64,000 nt of DNA. Source: Ensifer aridi (GTDB lineage: Bacteria; Pseudomonadota; Alphaproteobacteria; Rhizobiales; Rhizobiaceae). The stretch is from NCBI RefSeq assembly GCF_002078505.1, contig NZ_LUAV01000021.1, positions 86,329 to 150,328 of the forward strand. Reading direction: 5' to 3'. The position numbers and the translations under genes are program-made. The notes under the pieces were generated by a model. That model worked only from the letters and a program-made list of their open reading frames with translations. It did no database searches and had not been told where the DNA came from. Within the stretch, counting starts at the first letter, position 1; every line of letters starts with the position of its first letter. This document shows positions 36,569 to 45,439 of the stretch, one piece after another.

Positions 36569-36580
36569 GTTTCATCTGAA
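36569..36580 (-). promoter_or_regulatory. Candidate vir box upstream of virB1
   Basis: On the minus strand the sequence is TTCAGATGAAAC, which fits the VirG-binding consensus TNCAATTGAAAY at 10 of 12 positions. It lies 102 bases before the virB1 start, a normal distance. With virG and virA in the window, VirG control of virB is the simplest reading. A single imperfect box is weak evidence by itself. Confidence 0.5.
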
Positions 36581-37517
36581 GCAAATGCCGTTTAGGGCGT
36601 CAGGCGAGTACAAGATGCCCGATCCAGGAGCATCACCAAAGTGACCTGCTGCGGCTGTCCTGGAACTCAAGTCGGACAAGCCAGGCATTGTTTCAAAGTT
36701 ATTCGGCTGTAATCAACTCAAGTGGCGTGATTAATGTAGGCCAAACACACGTTGTCGTTATTGCAGGGACTGCCCACTTTCCATGCGATCGTCTCGACTT
36801 GAGCAACTTGATGAAGCTTTCGTCGCCCTTGACCATTTGTCACGTCAGGCTAACGTCGGCACCGGGTCGATAGATGCACACGTCATCAGCAGCTTTGGCG
36901 CGCGGGCGGTAGGCGATCGCTCTAGGTGTATATCGTAAGCTCATAAGCTCACGACCAACGGCGCCGCGACCGATGCGGGGGATCTCCTGCCTGAATCGCG
37001 CCGCTGGCTTGGCTCCCTCGCTGCTGCTCGGAACCCGGGACGCGCGCCCGTGTGAGCGCCCGTGAACCGCCTCGGCCGCCGGTCGCCAGACACCTCGCGA
37101 AAACAAACGTTTATGGGTTGGCGCTTAATTTTCTTGTTGAGCGCTCGCTTACGAGACGAACTTGATCACTCACTCAGCGCGAATACCCTCCAGTCCTCAA
37201 CCGCTCAGGTGAGGCTGCCGAGAACTCACGCTCGCAAGATCGAACATAAGAGCGCGAGAGCAGCGTCAATGGAAGATGTAGTTTTGCTGACCGGACCGTA
37301 GCGGCGTCGGCGCACGGACTTTGAAGATCGGGCCCGGATTCTTGCGGACAGCTTCGCCAGGCGCCCCTGGTTTTCCAACGTGCCCGCGTTTCACCGGTTG
37401 GCTCGACAGACCTCACGTACCTCCTCTCGGCAACCCAGGGGCTTCACCCCGTAGATGACCGTAGCGGACACCGCTCACTGCCGCGGTTTCAATCGCAATC
37501 GCCGGTGGTCCCAACCG
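36581..37517. other. Gene-poor region upstream of the virB operon
   Basis: No confident gene lies in this ~930-base stretch. A minus-strand frame at 36840-37106 (RFRQEIPRIGRGAVGRELMS near its end) and a 45-codon frame near 36700-36840 are not recognisable. It probably holds decayed sequence. Confidence 0.3.
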
Positions 37518-38006
37518 CTAGAAACCTCGGCGGCTGTGGTTGGCGACTCTGTCAATGAGCGGGTGGCGGAGCCGCTCGCCGATCTGGATCCCGGTGGTCT
37601 GCGCGGTTCCGGCTTTCAACTCCACTACAAAATGCGCATCAACCGCCGGCGACATGAGCATTGTAGAGAAGGGTCGACCCTTTTCGATCGCACGTATCTT
37701 TCCATCTTCGCCGACAAACAGGAGATCGAGCGGAATGGCCGTGTTCTGCATCGTGAAACAGCGTGGCTGGCTGTCCTCAAAAACGAACAGCATTCCATGA
37801 TCGTCGGCCATCGTCGTGCGGAACATCAATCCGCGCCGCCATTCTGCAGGCTCGTCCGCCACTTCTATCGAGAAGCGTTGCTCGCCCGATTTGGTCTCGA
37901 CCGATAGAGCCGCCGGGTCGGGCGGGAGCAGCAGCGGGTCTCCGGCAACGACCGTTTGAGCGTTGATGGTGAAGGCCGCCAGCGCGGCGAGATTCAGCAA
38001 GGGCAT
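37518..38006 (-). CDS. DUF192-family exported protein
   Basis: The 162-residue protein has a signal-like N-terminus (MPLLNLAALAAFTINAQTVVAG) and a DUF192 domain, recognised by WRRGLMFRTTMADDHGMLFV, the MQNTAIPLDLLFVG segment and GIQIGERLRHPLIDR near the end. A good ribosome site (GGAGAT) precedes the ATG. DUF192 proteins are widespread in alphaproteobacteria and of unknown function. Nothing links it specifically to the vir genes beside it. Confidence 0.8.
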   Translation of the reverse strand: MPLLNLAALAAFTINAQTVVAGDPLLLPPDPAALSVETKSGEQRFSIEVADEPAEWRRGLMFRTTMADDHGMLFVFEDSQPRCFTMQNTAIPLDLLFVGEDGKIRAIEKGRPFSTMLMSPAVDAHFVVELKAGTAQTTGIQIGERLRHPLIDRVANHSRRGF

Positions 38007-38386
38007 GGAAGGATCTCCGGACTATGGTCGGCACGCCAAGGACGATGGATGCGGGTGGGCTCGGCCGCCGTTGCCAATCATCCCCAAAGTCCCTAACTGA
38101 GGCGATCCGTGATGCACGTGCCGCCACATGAAGAGCACCGGGCGAAGCCACCCATCCCGGCGCGCCGTCGCATGGCCAGTTGGTCGACACCTGCGCCGTT
38201 CGGCACTCTGAGCAAGCGTCGGCGACCTGGTCGTTTCGTTCGAGAACTTGCTGCCGCTCCACGCGCCAGCGCTGGTGCGTCCAGTGACACTAGCTGGTGC
38301 TGCTGGGTCCGCACATCTGCGCCGCATGACCTCGGTCAGGTGCGTCACCATCCTTACTCCGCAGCAGGTGTGCGCATCTACCCACA
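38007..38386. other. Intergenic region between virA and the DUF192 gene
   Basis: About 380 bases separate the two minus-strand genes. A minus-strand frame (38093-38314) ends in GFARCSSCGGTCITDRLS, with three close cysteines, but has no ribosome site or match I recognise. No promoter motif is clear. Confidence 0.3.
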
Positions 38387-40993
38387 TCACGTTTTAATCC
38401 TCGTGCGAATTGCATACGCCAAGGTCCTGGATGACACCGGCTTATGCAGCGCAAGAGCGCAGGCTTGATCGCCGCCCGTGAGTGGCATGTTAAGGTTAGC
38501 TCCTCCGACCAGGATGACGGGCACTGTCTTGAGGGCCGCTTGAACGGCGTCCACGCATTGATGCAGAAGAAAAGACGAACGGTCCGCCACAATGAGATCG
38601 GCTATTTTCCCCCTCAAAATCCAGTCGCAAAGACTCTCAAATGTCTTGAACCCGACTGGCTCAAAGCCCAAGGCGGCAATCCTGTCCTCATACAACTCCA
38701 GCGCCGTTGGATCGGGCTCTACTATGGCGATGATCTCTCCGTTGCCAAGGGGTGTATTAGAAGCACCAAAAAAACAAGCAGGACTGACTGGCTCCTTCGG
38801 AGAGGCTGGTAGGTAGATGTCGAAGCGCGTACCGCGCCCAATAGTTGAGCTAACGTCAATGTACCCCGCAAGTGCGCTCACATGACCGTGCACCGCAGCG
38901 AGACCGAGTCCCGTTCCGCCGATGCGAGAGCGCGTGGTGAAAAAGGGCTCAAAAATATGTGGAAGTACGGCTTCAGCGATGCCTTCGCCGGTGTCTGCCA
39001 CGGACAGGAGGACATAGTTCCCAGGTGGCAGATCGCCATAAGCAAGTATTTTCGATTGACAGACAACAGCGCGAGAAACGCTGACCTCAATGCAGCCTTC
39101 ATCGGTGAACGCCTCTGAGCCGTTTTTGCAGAGGTTCATCAGGATCTGCTGTATCTCGAGTGGGCTCCCTTCGATGACTGTTTGCTTCTCGTCAATTTTG
39201 AAATTCAGCTTTACATCCGCTCGAAGCGCTATGCGCAGCAACGGAGCTAGATCCATCACTACCTCGGAGACGTCGAAGGGCTTGATCACACGTTCCCGGT
39301 TTCGGCTCAGCGCCAAAATCTGATCGATAATCAGCCTCGCTCTGTCGCCTGCCGAGATGATTTGGTCGATGTAACCTCGAGTTCTTGAGGGGCGACGCAG
39401 GAGACTGTGGGCCATCTCGGCGTAGCCGAGGATAGCCCCTAGTATGTTGTTGAATTCATGCGCGATACCACCTGCAAGTGTGCCGACGGCTTTCAGCCGT
39501 TCCGCATGCTCCAACCGCTTCTCCAGCAGGACGCATTCGGTCTGCCTACGTTGAAGATCCAGGTAGTTGCAGACACGGGCAGCCGCGCACTCAAGAAGTT
39601 GGATCTCACTAAAAGAGGGCTGGAAACCGCCTCCCTCGTAGAGAAGGCAACAAACCGCCATGAGTGGATCTGAGACCTTGAAGACAAGCAGCTGACAAAG
39701 CCCCGGTGTACATTCAGCAAAGCAGCCACCGTTTTGCGCTGGAAACAGGCGAAACACGGGCTTGCGCTCCTCCGCCTGGGCAAGAGAAGCGACTTCAAGA
39801 AGCCAAGCATCATTCCAGGTAGGCGCAGGAGCATTGGCGGCAAAACACTCGGCAACACACCCGGCACTCACGTCGACCAGTGCGAGCGCGCACTGATCAG
39901 CATTGAAAAAGCGCTGGACAACTCGCAGTGCCCCTTGGGTAGAGGAGGTTAGCGAAGCCTCTGTTGCCGCACGACCTTCGAAGCAAGCCCCAATCTCCCT
40001 GGTTGCTGCTTGAAATTCCAAGCGCCTTGCCAATCGATCCGTCTGCAGACGCAGCCTGGAGACTAGCGCGATTATACAGAAGCAAAGGCATATAGAAATC
40101 ACGCCTAGGAAAACACGTGCCCGCTGCTCACTCACATGGAGCAAGCTGTAGCCTTTCAGATATTCGCGCTCCAGTTCTGCAGCTTTGTCGATAGTGTCGG
40201 ATGACGCGATCGCGTTTACAGCGTCGTTCACCTGCGGCAGCAAGGAAAGGATAACTCGGCCATGGCGAGCAAGCGAATGTTTAATGGCTTCGTCCTCGCC
40301 CGTCGTCGCCTGAAGCCGCTCGAGATATTGATCGATCCGTGACGCAAGGCTCGAGCTCGGCCTCAGCGAAAACTGCAGGATCAGGTTGCCCAGTTCGAGA
40401 GGCAGTGTAGTACCAGAAACGTCGGTTTCCGACGGCAACTTCGCAAGCAAGCTCAGCGACTGGACGAAGCTACTGAGAGAAGCTTGCAAGATCACGTTTT
40501 GCGCGCCCATAGCTGCCACGGCCGCGTCAGTCCTTTCGACTGAAGACTTTACCTGCCTGAGCAGGTGGGAGAGGTCACCGGCGCTCTCAAGAGCCGCCCT
40601 TTCAAATAACGGCTCTAGCTTTATCACGCTCTTCCGCAGAGCCCCTATGGTGGCGGGAAGAGGTTGGTAATCTCCCGGGGTGCCGGCACGGGCGCGGAGG
40701 ACGTCACGTTGCAGTAATGCACAATTGACCTGAATTTTCTCGAGCTCACTTAGGATAGTTTGGCTGGTCTGTTCGTCCTGCCAGCGTGTTATCCCCAGCA
40801 CCGCAAACAACAAAGTCACAAGCACCAACATTAGGATAATAAGGATGGCACTGAGCCTTTTCTCCCTTGGGGACGGCGAAAAACCATCCGCGTTTTTCGC
40901 CCTCTCCGAACACCGGGCCTCGAAGATCAGCTCAGTTTCAATCTGGTGGGTGAACGGCCACTGCTGCGTTAGGAAAGCCACTGTGGCCTCCAT
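38387..40993 (-). CDS. virA: Hybrid sensor kinase VirA
   Basis: VirA is the membrane sensor that phosphorylates VirG; in Agrobacterium it responds to plant phenolics and sugars. The 868-residue protein has two membrane helices (about 48-68 and 290-312) flanking a periplasmic domain whose start (NCALLQRDVLRARAGTPGDY) recalls VirA. A GAF-like linker follows, then a kinase core with His512 in GGIAHEFNNILGAILGYAEM, nucleotide motifs (DTGEGIAEAV, GGTGLGLAAV) and a C-terminal receiver domain (about 750-868) lying behind PLGNGEIIAIVEPD. No nod box is visible upstream. The inducing signal here is unknown. Confidence 0.92.
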   Translation of the reverse strand: MEATVAFLTQQWPFTHQIETELIFEARCSERAKNADGFSPSPREKRLSAILIILMLVLVTLLFAVLGITRWQDEQTSQTILSELEKIQVNCALLQRDVLRARAGTPGDYQPLPATIGALRKSVIKLEPLFERAALESAGDLSHLLRQVKSSVERTDAAVAAMGAQNVILQASLSSFVQSLSLLAKLPSETDVSGTTLPLELGNLILQFSLRPSSSLASRIDQYLERLQATTGEDEAIKHSLARHGRVILSLLPQVNDAVNAIASSDTIDKAAELEREYLKGYSLLHVSEQRARVFLGVISICLCFCIIALVSRLRLQTDRLARRLEFQAATREIGACFEGRAATEASLTSSTQGALRVVQRFFNADQCALALVDVSAGCVAECFAANAPAPTWNDAWLLEVASLAQAEERKPVFRLFPAQNGGCFAECTPGLCQLLVFKVSDPLMAVCCLLYEGGGFQPSFSEIQLLECAAARVCNYLDLQRRQTECVLLEKRLEHAERLKAVGTLAGGIAHEFNNILGAILGYAEMAHSLLRRPSRTRGYIDQIISAGDRARLIIDQILALSRNRERVIKPFDVSEVVMDLAPLLRIALRADVKLNFKIDEKQTVIEGSPLEIQQILMNLCKNGSEAFTDEGCIEVSVSRAVVCQSKILAYGDLPPGNYVLLSVADTGEGIAEAVLPHIFEPFFTTRSRIGGTGLGLAAVHGHVSALAGYIDVSSTIGRGTRFDIYLPASPKEPVSPACFFGASNTPLGNGEIIAIVEPDPTALELYEDRIAALGFEPVGFKTFESLCDWILRGKIADLIVADRSSFLLHQCVDAVQAALKTVPVILVGGANLNMPLTGGDQACALALHKPVSSRTLAYAIRTRIKT

Positions 40994-41298
40994 TCAGCAG
41001 ACATCGCGTGCCCGCGACGATACGCCATAGCCTTGCGGCATCGAACGCCGCACGTTCGGGTGGGGCCACGGAAAGTTGCCCGCCTTACTGGGGCTCGAAG
41101 GAATTGCATCTGGCGACGAATGACACTCTATTTCCCTTGGACATTCGAGCGGACGTTCGGCGCCACGGGAATCTGCACCCCTGTGGTGCTGAATATCTGG
41201 GCACTTTTCGCTCTGTTTCAGCCAGAGGTGCTTGACATGCAATAATGAGCTTTACGCGCAAATAGCGCTTACACGGTGAACGTGACCCGCTATAAAGC
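40994..41298. other. Intergenic region between virF-like gene and virA
   Basis: This roughly 300-base stretch should contain the virA promoter. I find no nod box and no clear vir box. Short frames on both strands (for example 41008-41235 +) look like chance. Confidence 0.3.
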
Positions 41299-42192
41299 TC
41301 ATCGCCCCCAGTTTGAGCGTTCTCTGCTTCTCGACGAAGATGCTAGATCCGCACGTGCGTCATTGTCGGCCCTGTTGAGGCGCTCTGCGGTCGGACGCAT
41401 CTCGCTCAGTTCCGCTCGAGAAATGGGTCCCTGACCTCCTGCGTGCCCAAGAGCTTGAGCGCGAGCCTCCTCGATCCTACGGTCCAGATTTGAAAGCGAC
41501 GGCTCTGCCGCATGTCGAGCTGCAGACGGTGCAAGCGGCTCTACACCGGGAAGCGCACTGACGCTCTGCAAGTGGTCGACTGGCAGTTGCGCCTGTTGCT
41601 CTGCGCTCAAGTGGTGGTATCCTTTTAAAAGGGCACGGGCAGCATTGTGCTGGGTGGGTAGATCTGGCGGATCTGTGACCAACTGAACTGCCCGATTAAC
41701 GAGACGATCTCTATTTCCACTGTCCAGGTCACCTAGGTAGTCTCCTACCTTGGAGAGCGCCATTGCTTGAACTCTCGGGGGATCAATGTCCAGAATGCGA
41801 TCGACGGCGGCTGTTTTTCTCTCAGGAGTCTGAAATTTGAATGTTGGCGCAATTACGGGAGCTACAGCCTGTGCGAACATACGGTCTGCCGGGCCTTCGT
41901 CCAGCGCGACCTCGGCCACGGCCCTGTCGTGCAACGCCCTGGCTGCGCTGCCGAGCTGGTTGATCCGCCCGTGAAACTGTCCCACTGGGCTTGCCTGAAC
42001 CGCCTCTCGTGTTGAGCGGCTCGTTAGCTCGAAATTCGTTAGGTTATTTGCCGTTTCAGCTGTGTCGTGGGTAGGTAGACGGCTTGCTACCTCGGCCACC
42101 AGGTCGTTTGGAAAGTGAGTGTTCCGTTCGGCACTGCCGCCATCTCGGACTGAATTGCCCTCGACACGTCTCCGCTGTCTTTCGCGTTCCAT
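41299..42192 (-). CDS. virF: VirF-like F-box T4SS effector candidate
   Basis: The 297-residue protein has an F-box-like stretch near its N-terminus (FPNDLVAEVASRLPTHDTAE, about 28-60). The middle is helical, and the C-terminus is short and basic (SSSRSRERSNWGR). That tail resembles the Arg-rich secretion signal of VirD4-dependent substrates. In Agrobacterium VirF enters plant cells and joins an SCF ubiquitin ligase, and a VirF homologue is a symbiosis effector of the T4SS in Mesorhizobium loti R7A. The location between virA and virD4 supports the call. F-box homology is judged by eye. Confidence 0.75.
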   Translation of the reverse strand: MERERQRRRVEGNSVRDGGSAERNTHFPNDLVAEVASRLPTHDTAETANNLTNFELTSRSTREAVQASPVGQFHGRINQLGSAARALHDRAVAEVALDEGPADRMFAQAVAPVIAPTFKFQTPERKTAAVDRILDIDPPRVQAMALSKVGDYLGDLDSGNRDRLVNRAVQLVTDPPDLPTQHNAARALLKGYHHLSAEQQAQLPVDHLQSVSALPGVEPLAPSAARHAAEPSLSNLDRRIEEARAQALGHAGGQGPISRAELSEMRPTAERLNRADNDARADLASSSRSRERSNWGR

Positions 42193-42919
42193 TGGTCACA
42201 CTCCGACGTTGTTTCTACAGCTCCAAGGCTAACATCGAAGAGTGACCCGCTAAACGGATATTGCGTTACAGTTGTAGTTCTCCGTGAGGCGTCAAATCCA
42301 AACCTACGAGCCTGCCGAAGCATCGACTTCCTTAATTAAAACTGCGTTGGCTCCCGAGCCGGAACTTCCAGGTTATTGGATTCTGCCGTCGATGCGCGGG
42401 CTGAGAGAATTCGGGTCCTTTCGAAATTTTCTATCACTGAGTACGTGCTGCGATAAGAGGTCATGAGTAGGGAGCGCGCAGGCAGATTTCGGCCTCCGGG
42501 ATCGACTGCAAACCATACTGAAGGTCGATGGTCCATTCGTGTCGGAGACATGTCGGATCGGTGTTCTCTTTCGCGGTGAGAGGCTCACATTTGATGGCGG
42601 GCCGTCGCCGTGGCATGTCGTCTTGCCTTTTCCTCACTGGATAGAACAACAGGTCAAAGAATCCATTTTCCTCCGTCCAGCGGAAGTGAAGACGAAACAG
42701 ACTCGCCTTTCTATTTGCATTTATTTCGCAAACACGAGTTTTGAATTACAAAGATCGCACTGCCCAATTACATTTGTAACAAAATGATTTACATATGTTC
42801 TTGCTTATATTTCGTTACACGCGGTAACCTATATTAGGCGGAATCTTCTTCTCTTCACGAAGGCGTCGTGGTTGGGATTGGGGCCCGTCATGCAATCGCT
42901 CGACCCATACGGTGGATCA
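42193..42919. other. Divergent AT-richer region between virF-like gene and virD4
   Basis: This stretch separates two divergent genes and should hold both promoters. Part of it (42690-42840) is clearly richer in A and T than its surroundings. Motifs with a CAATT core occur (near 42765) but none fits a vir box well. No gene is supported. Confidence 0.4.
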
Positions 42920-44644
42920 ATGACTTCAGGCAAGAATGCGGCTTCAAGCTTAATTCTAAGCATCATGTGTTCACTGGCTGCAGGTTTTTGTACGGCGAGT
43001 CTGTACGCAACATTTCGCCACGGATTCAGCAGTGAAGCGATGATGACATTCGACATCCTCGCCTTTTGGTACGAGACGCCTTTCTATTTGGGTAACACAA
43101 CCCCCGCCTTCTATCGAGGCTTGGCTGTTGTCGTCGTTACGTCTGGCCTCGTTCTGCTAATCCAGCGAACCGTATGCCCGGCCGATCGCGAACATTACGG
43201 CACGGCGCGCTGGGCTGGATTGGACGAAATGCGGCGCGCGGGCTATCTCCAACGATACAGTCGCATCAGCGGCCCGGTATTTGGGAAGACCAGCCGCCCT
43301 TCTTGGCCTGGATATTACCTGACCAACGGGGAGCAGCCTCACAGCCTCGTTGTTGCACCGACCCGCGCTGGCAAAGGCGTGGGCGTCGTCATTCCAACGC
43401 TACTTACGTTCACAGGATCGGTGATCGCACTGGATGTTAAGGGGGAGCTATTTGAGCTCACCTCCAGAGCACGTAAAGCCGGTGGCGATCATGTGTTCAA
43501 ATTCACACCGCTGGACCCGGAGCGCCGGACGAACTGCTACAATCCTCTCCTGGATATCATGACCCTGTCTCCAGAGCGGCAGTTCATAGAGGCGCGTCGC
43601 TTGGCGGCGAACCTCATTACGGCCAAGGGGGAGGGCGCGGAAGGTTTCATCAACGGCGCACGAGATCTTTTTGTCGCCGGTGTACTGGCCTGCATTGAAC
43701 GTGGCACGCCAACAATCGGAGCCGTTTACGACCTTTATGCTCAGCCGGGGGAGAAATATAAGCTTTTCGCGCGGCTCGCGGCGGAAACCCAGAACAAAGA
43801 GGCTCAGCAAATCTTCGATAACATGGCGGGCAACGACACGAAAATCCTGACCTCTTACACTTCAGTGCTAGGCGACGGAGGGCTCAACCTGTGGGCAGAT
43901 CCGCTGGTTAAAGCGGCGACAAGCCGATCAGACTTCTCAATCTATGATCTGCGCCGTCGAAGAACTTGCATTTATCTTTGCGTCAGTCCAAACGATCTCG
44001 AGGTGCTCGCGCCACTGATGCGCCTACTGTTTCAGCAGATCGTATCTGTTTTACAGCGCTCGCTGCCTGAAAAGGATGAGAAGCACGAGGTGCTATTCCT
44101 GCTCGATGAATTCAAGCACTTGGGCAAGCTGGAGACGATTGAGACAGCCATTACGACCATCGCGGGCTACAAGGGCCGCTTTATGTTCATCATCCAGAGC
44201 CTTTCGTCCCTGACGGGCACATACGATGAGGCCGGCAAGCAAAACTTCCTCAGCAATACTGGTCTGCAGGTCTTCATGGCCACGGCCGATGACGAGACGC
44301 CGGCTTATATTTCGAAAGCTATCGGTGACTATACGTTTCAAGCTCGCTCAATTTCCCACGGTCGAGGCCTCGATCGCAATATTCAGATTTCAGGTCAAGG
44401 GGCACCGCTATTGCGACCCGAACAGGTGCGCCTGCTGGATGACGAATGCCAGATAGTCCTTATCAAGGGACAGCCACCACTAAAACTGCAAAAGGTGCGA
44501 TACTATTCCGATCGAATCCTGAAGCGCATCTTTGAAAGCCAAACTGGAGGCCTTCCGGAGCCAGCATGCTTGACGATGTCGGAAGAGGATCACAGACCAT
44601 GCGCGATGCCCGCAGCAACAGCAGTCAACCAGGTTCTCTCGTAA
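42920..44644 (+). CDS. virD4: T4SS coupling protein VirD4
   Basis: VirD4 is the coupling ATPase that recruits substrates to the VirB channel. The 574-residue protein (ATG at 42920; the frame extends to 42872) starts with two membrane helices and shows Walker A VVAPTRAGKGVGVVIP, Walker B region VLFLLDEFKHLGKL and the highly conserved SVLGDGGLNLWADPLVKAAT. Sequence is close to Agrobacterium VirD4. Its C-terminus is shorter and diverges after SDRILKRIFESQ. No virD1/virD2 relaxase genes lie beside it, unlike in Ti plasmids. Confidence 0.95.
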   Translation: MTSGKNAASSLILSIMCSLAAGFCTASLYATFRHGFSSEAMMTFDILAFWYETPFYLGNTTPAFYRGLAVVVVTSGLVLLIQRTVCPADREHYGTARWAGLDEMRRAGYLQRYSRISGPVFGKTSRPSWPGYYLTNGEQPHSLVVAPTRAGKGVGVVIPTLLTFTGSVIALDVKGELFELTSRARKAGGDHVFKFTPLDPERRTNCYNPLLDIMTLSPERQFIEARRLAANLITAKGEGAEGFINGARDLFVAGVLACIERGTPTIGAVYDLYAQPGEKYKLFARLAAETQNKEAQQIFDNMAGNDTKILTSYTSVLGDGGLNLWADPLVKAATSRSDFSIYDLRRRRTCIYLCVSPNDLEVLAPLMRLLFQQIVSVLQRSLPEKDEKHEVLFLLDEFKHLGKLETIETAITTIAGYKGRFMFIIQSLSSLTGTYDEAGKQNFLSNTGLQVFMATADDETPAYISKAIGDYTFQARSISHGRGLDRNIQISGQGAPLLRPEQVRLLDDECQIVLIKGQPPLKLQKVRYYSDRILKRIFESQTGGLPEPACLTMSEEDHRPCAMPAATAVNQVLS

Positions 44645-44666
44645 ACCGTCCGGCCAGGGCCGCAGG

Positions 44667-44965
44667 TTAGGCAGCCTGATGTTGTAGGGACTTCGGTGGC
44701 TGCCAATTCCACGGGAGCAATTGCTCGAGCCTGGTGATCAATGCGAGCGAGCACGTCGGCAAGCCATGCCTGCGGATCGACGTCGTTAAGCTTGGCGCTC
44801 ATGATCAGCGTCGATGAAGGCCGCACGATCGGCACCACGATCAGAGCCGGCAAAGAGCCACGACTTTCTGCTCATGCTGCGCTTCCTTGCCTGATGCGCT
44901 TGTGGCTGTTCTCGCAGACCCCGTTCTATCATCAGCTCGAAGCGGTAGCGCCTCTTCACCCTCCA
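44667..44965 (-). pseudogene. Frameshifted C-terminal remnant of an IS66-family transposase
   Basis: Directly behind virD4, the minus strand encodes pieces of the IS66 TnpC end in different frames: RKSWLFAGSDRGADRAAF, then SAKLNDVDPQAWLADVLARI, then LEQLLPWNWQPPKSLQH before a stop. The breaks show that it is inactive. It differs in sequence from the IS66 remnant at 22406, so two separate IS66 insertions have decayed in this region. Confidence 0.75.
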
Positions 44966-45265
44966 CAGATCCAGCGCAAAGCCGAATACATCTGGAGATC
45001 GTCCCATGACAAAGCGGCTTGTTGAGGTGATACCTGTCTCGTGAGGAGAAGGAGCCGCTCGTCATCACATTCCTCTTCGTGAGCTGCCATCGCCGCAGCG
45101 CCAAGTCCGCAAGTGCGACTACGAGTTCCGGAAAAGCGATGGCGCACAATACTGACGTTGCCGATCAACATGTGGCAAAGCCTTCAATGACACTTTTAAG
45201 GAGAACGAAACAAATACCGTGCCTGGTGAAATTAGCCTGTTTGGCTGATAGCCTCAATACCGCTC

Positions 45266-45281
45266 TGTCGCATGTCCGACA
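45266..45281 (+). promoter_or_regulatory. NifA upstream activator site before the prolyl oligopeptidase gene
   Basis: TGTCGCATGTCCGACA matches the NifA site TGT-N10-ACA exactly. It lies about 85 bases upstream of a perfect -24/-12 element (45365-45380), within the usual range. It predicts NifA-dependent expression during nitrogen-fixing symbiosis. Confidence 0.75.
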
Positions 45282-45364
45282 TTGTCTGACATCAGTGGGG
45301 CTTGCACTTCCCACTGGCTCGAACAAGCCGTTGAAATTTAATGTTCCCTTTAAATGTATCTGAC

Positions 45365-45380
45365 TGGCACACCTCTTGCC
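45365..45380 (+). promoter_or_regulatory. Sigma-54 (-24/-12) promoter of the prolyl oligopeptidase gene
   Basis: TGGCACACCTCTTGCC has GG and GC separated by exactly 10 bases and fits the consensus TGGCAC-N5-TTGC. The expected transcript start near 45391 leaves a leader of about 50 bases to the ATG at 45440. Together with the upstream NifA site this is a classic nif/fix type promoter. Confidence 0.85.
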
Positions 45381-45439
45381 GGGAAGAGGGGCGAAGCGGT
45401 TTTAACGCTTCGACAGGTCAGGCTTTCGAAAGGCGAAAC

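Noticed and set aside
42700..42870. vir boxes upstream of virD4
   Set aside because: CAATT cores occur in AT-rich sequence but none fits TNCAATTGAAAY well enough.
26000..44644. Conjugation system reading of the T4SS
   Set aside because: No relaxase, oriT-like or trb/tra genes are visible, and virA/virG/virF content points to effector transfer; genes outside the window could change this.
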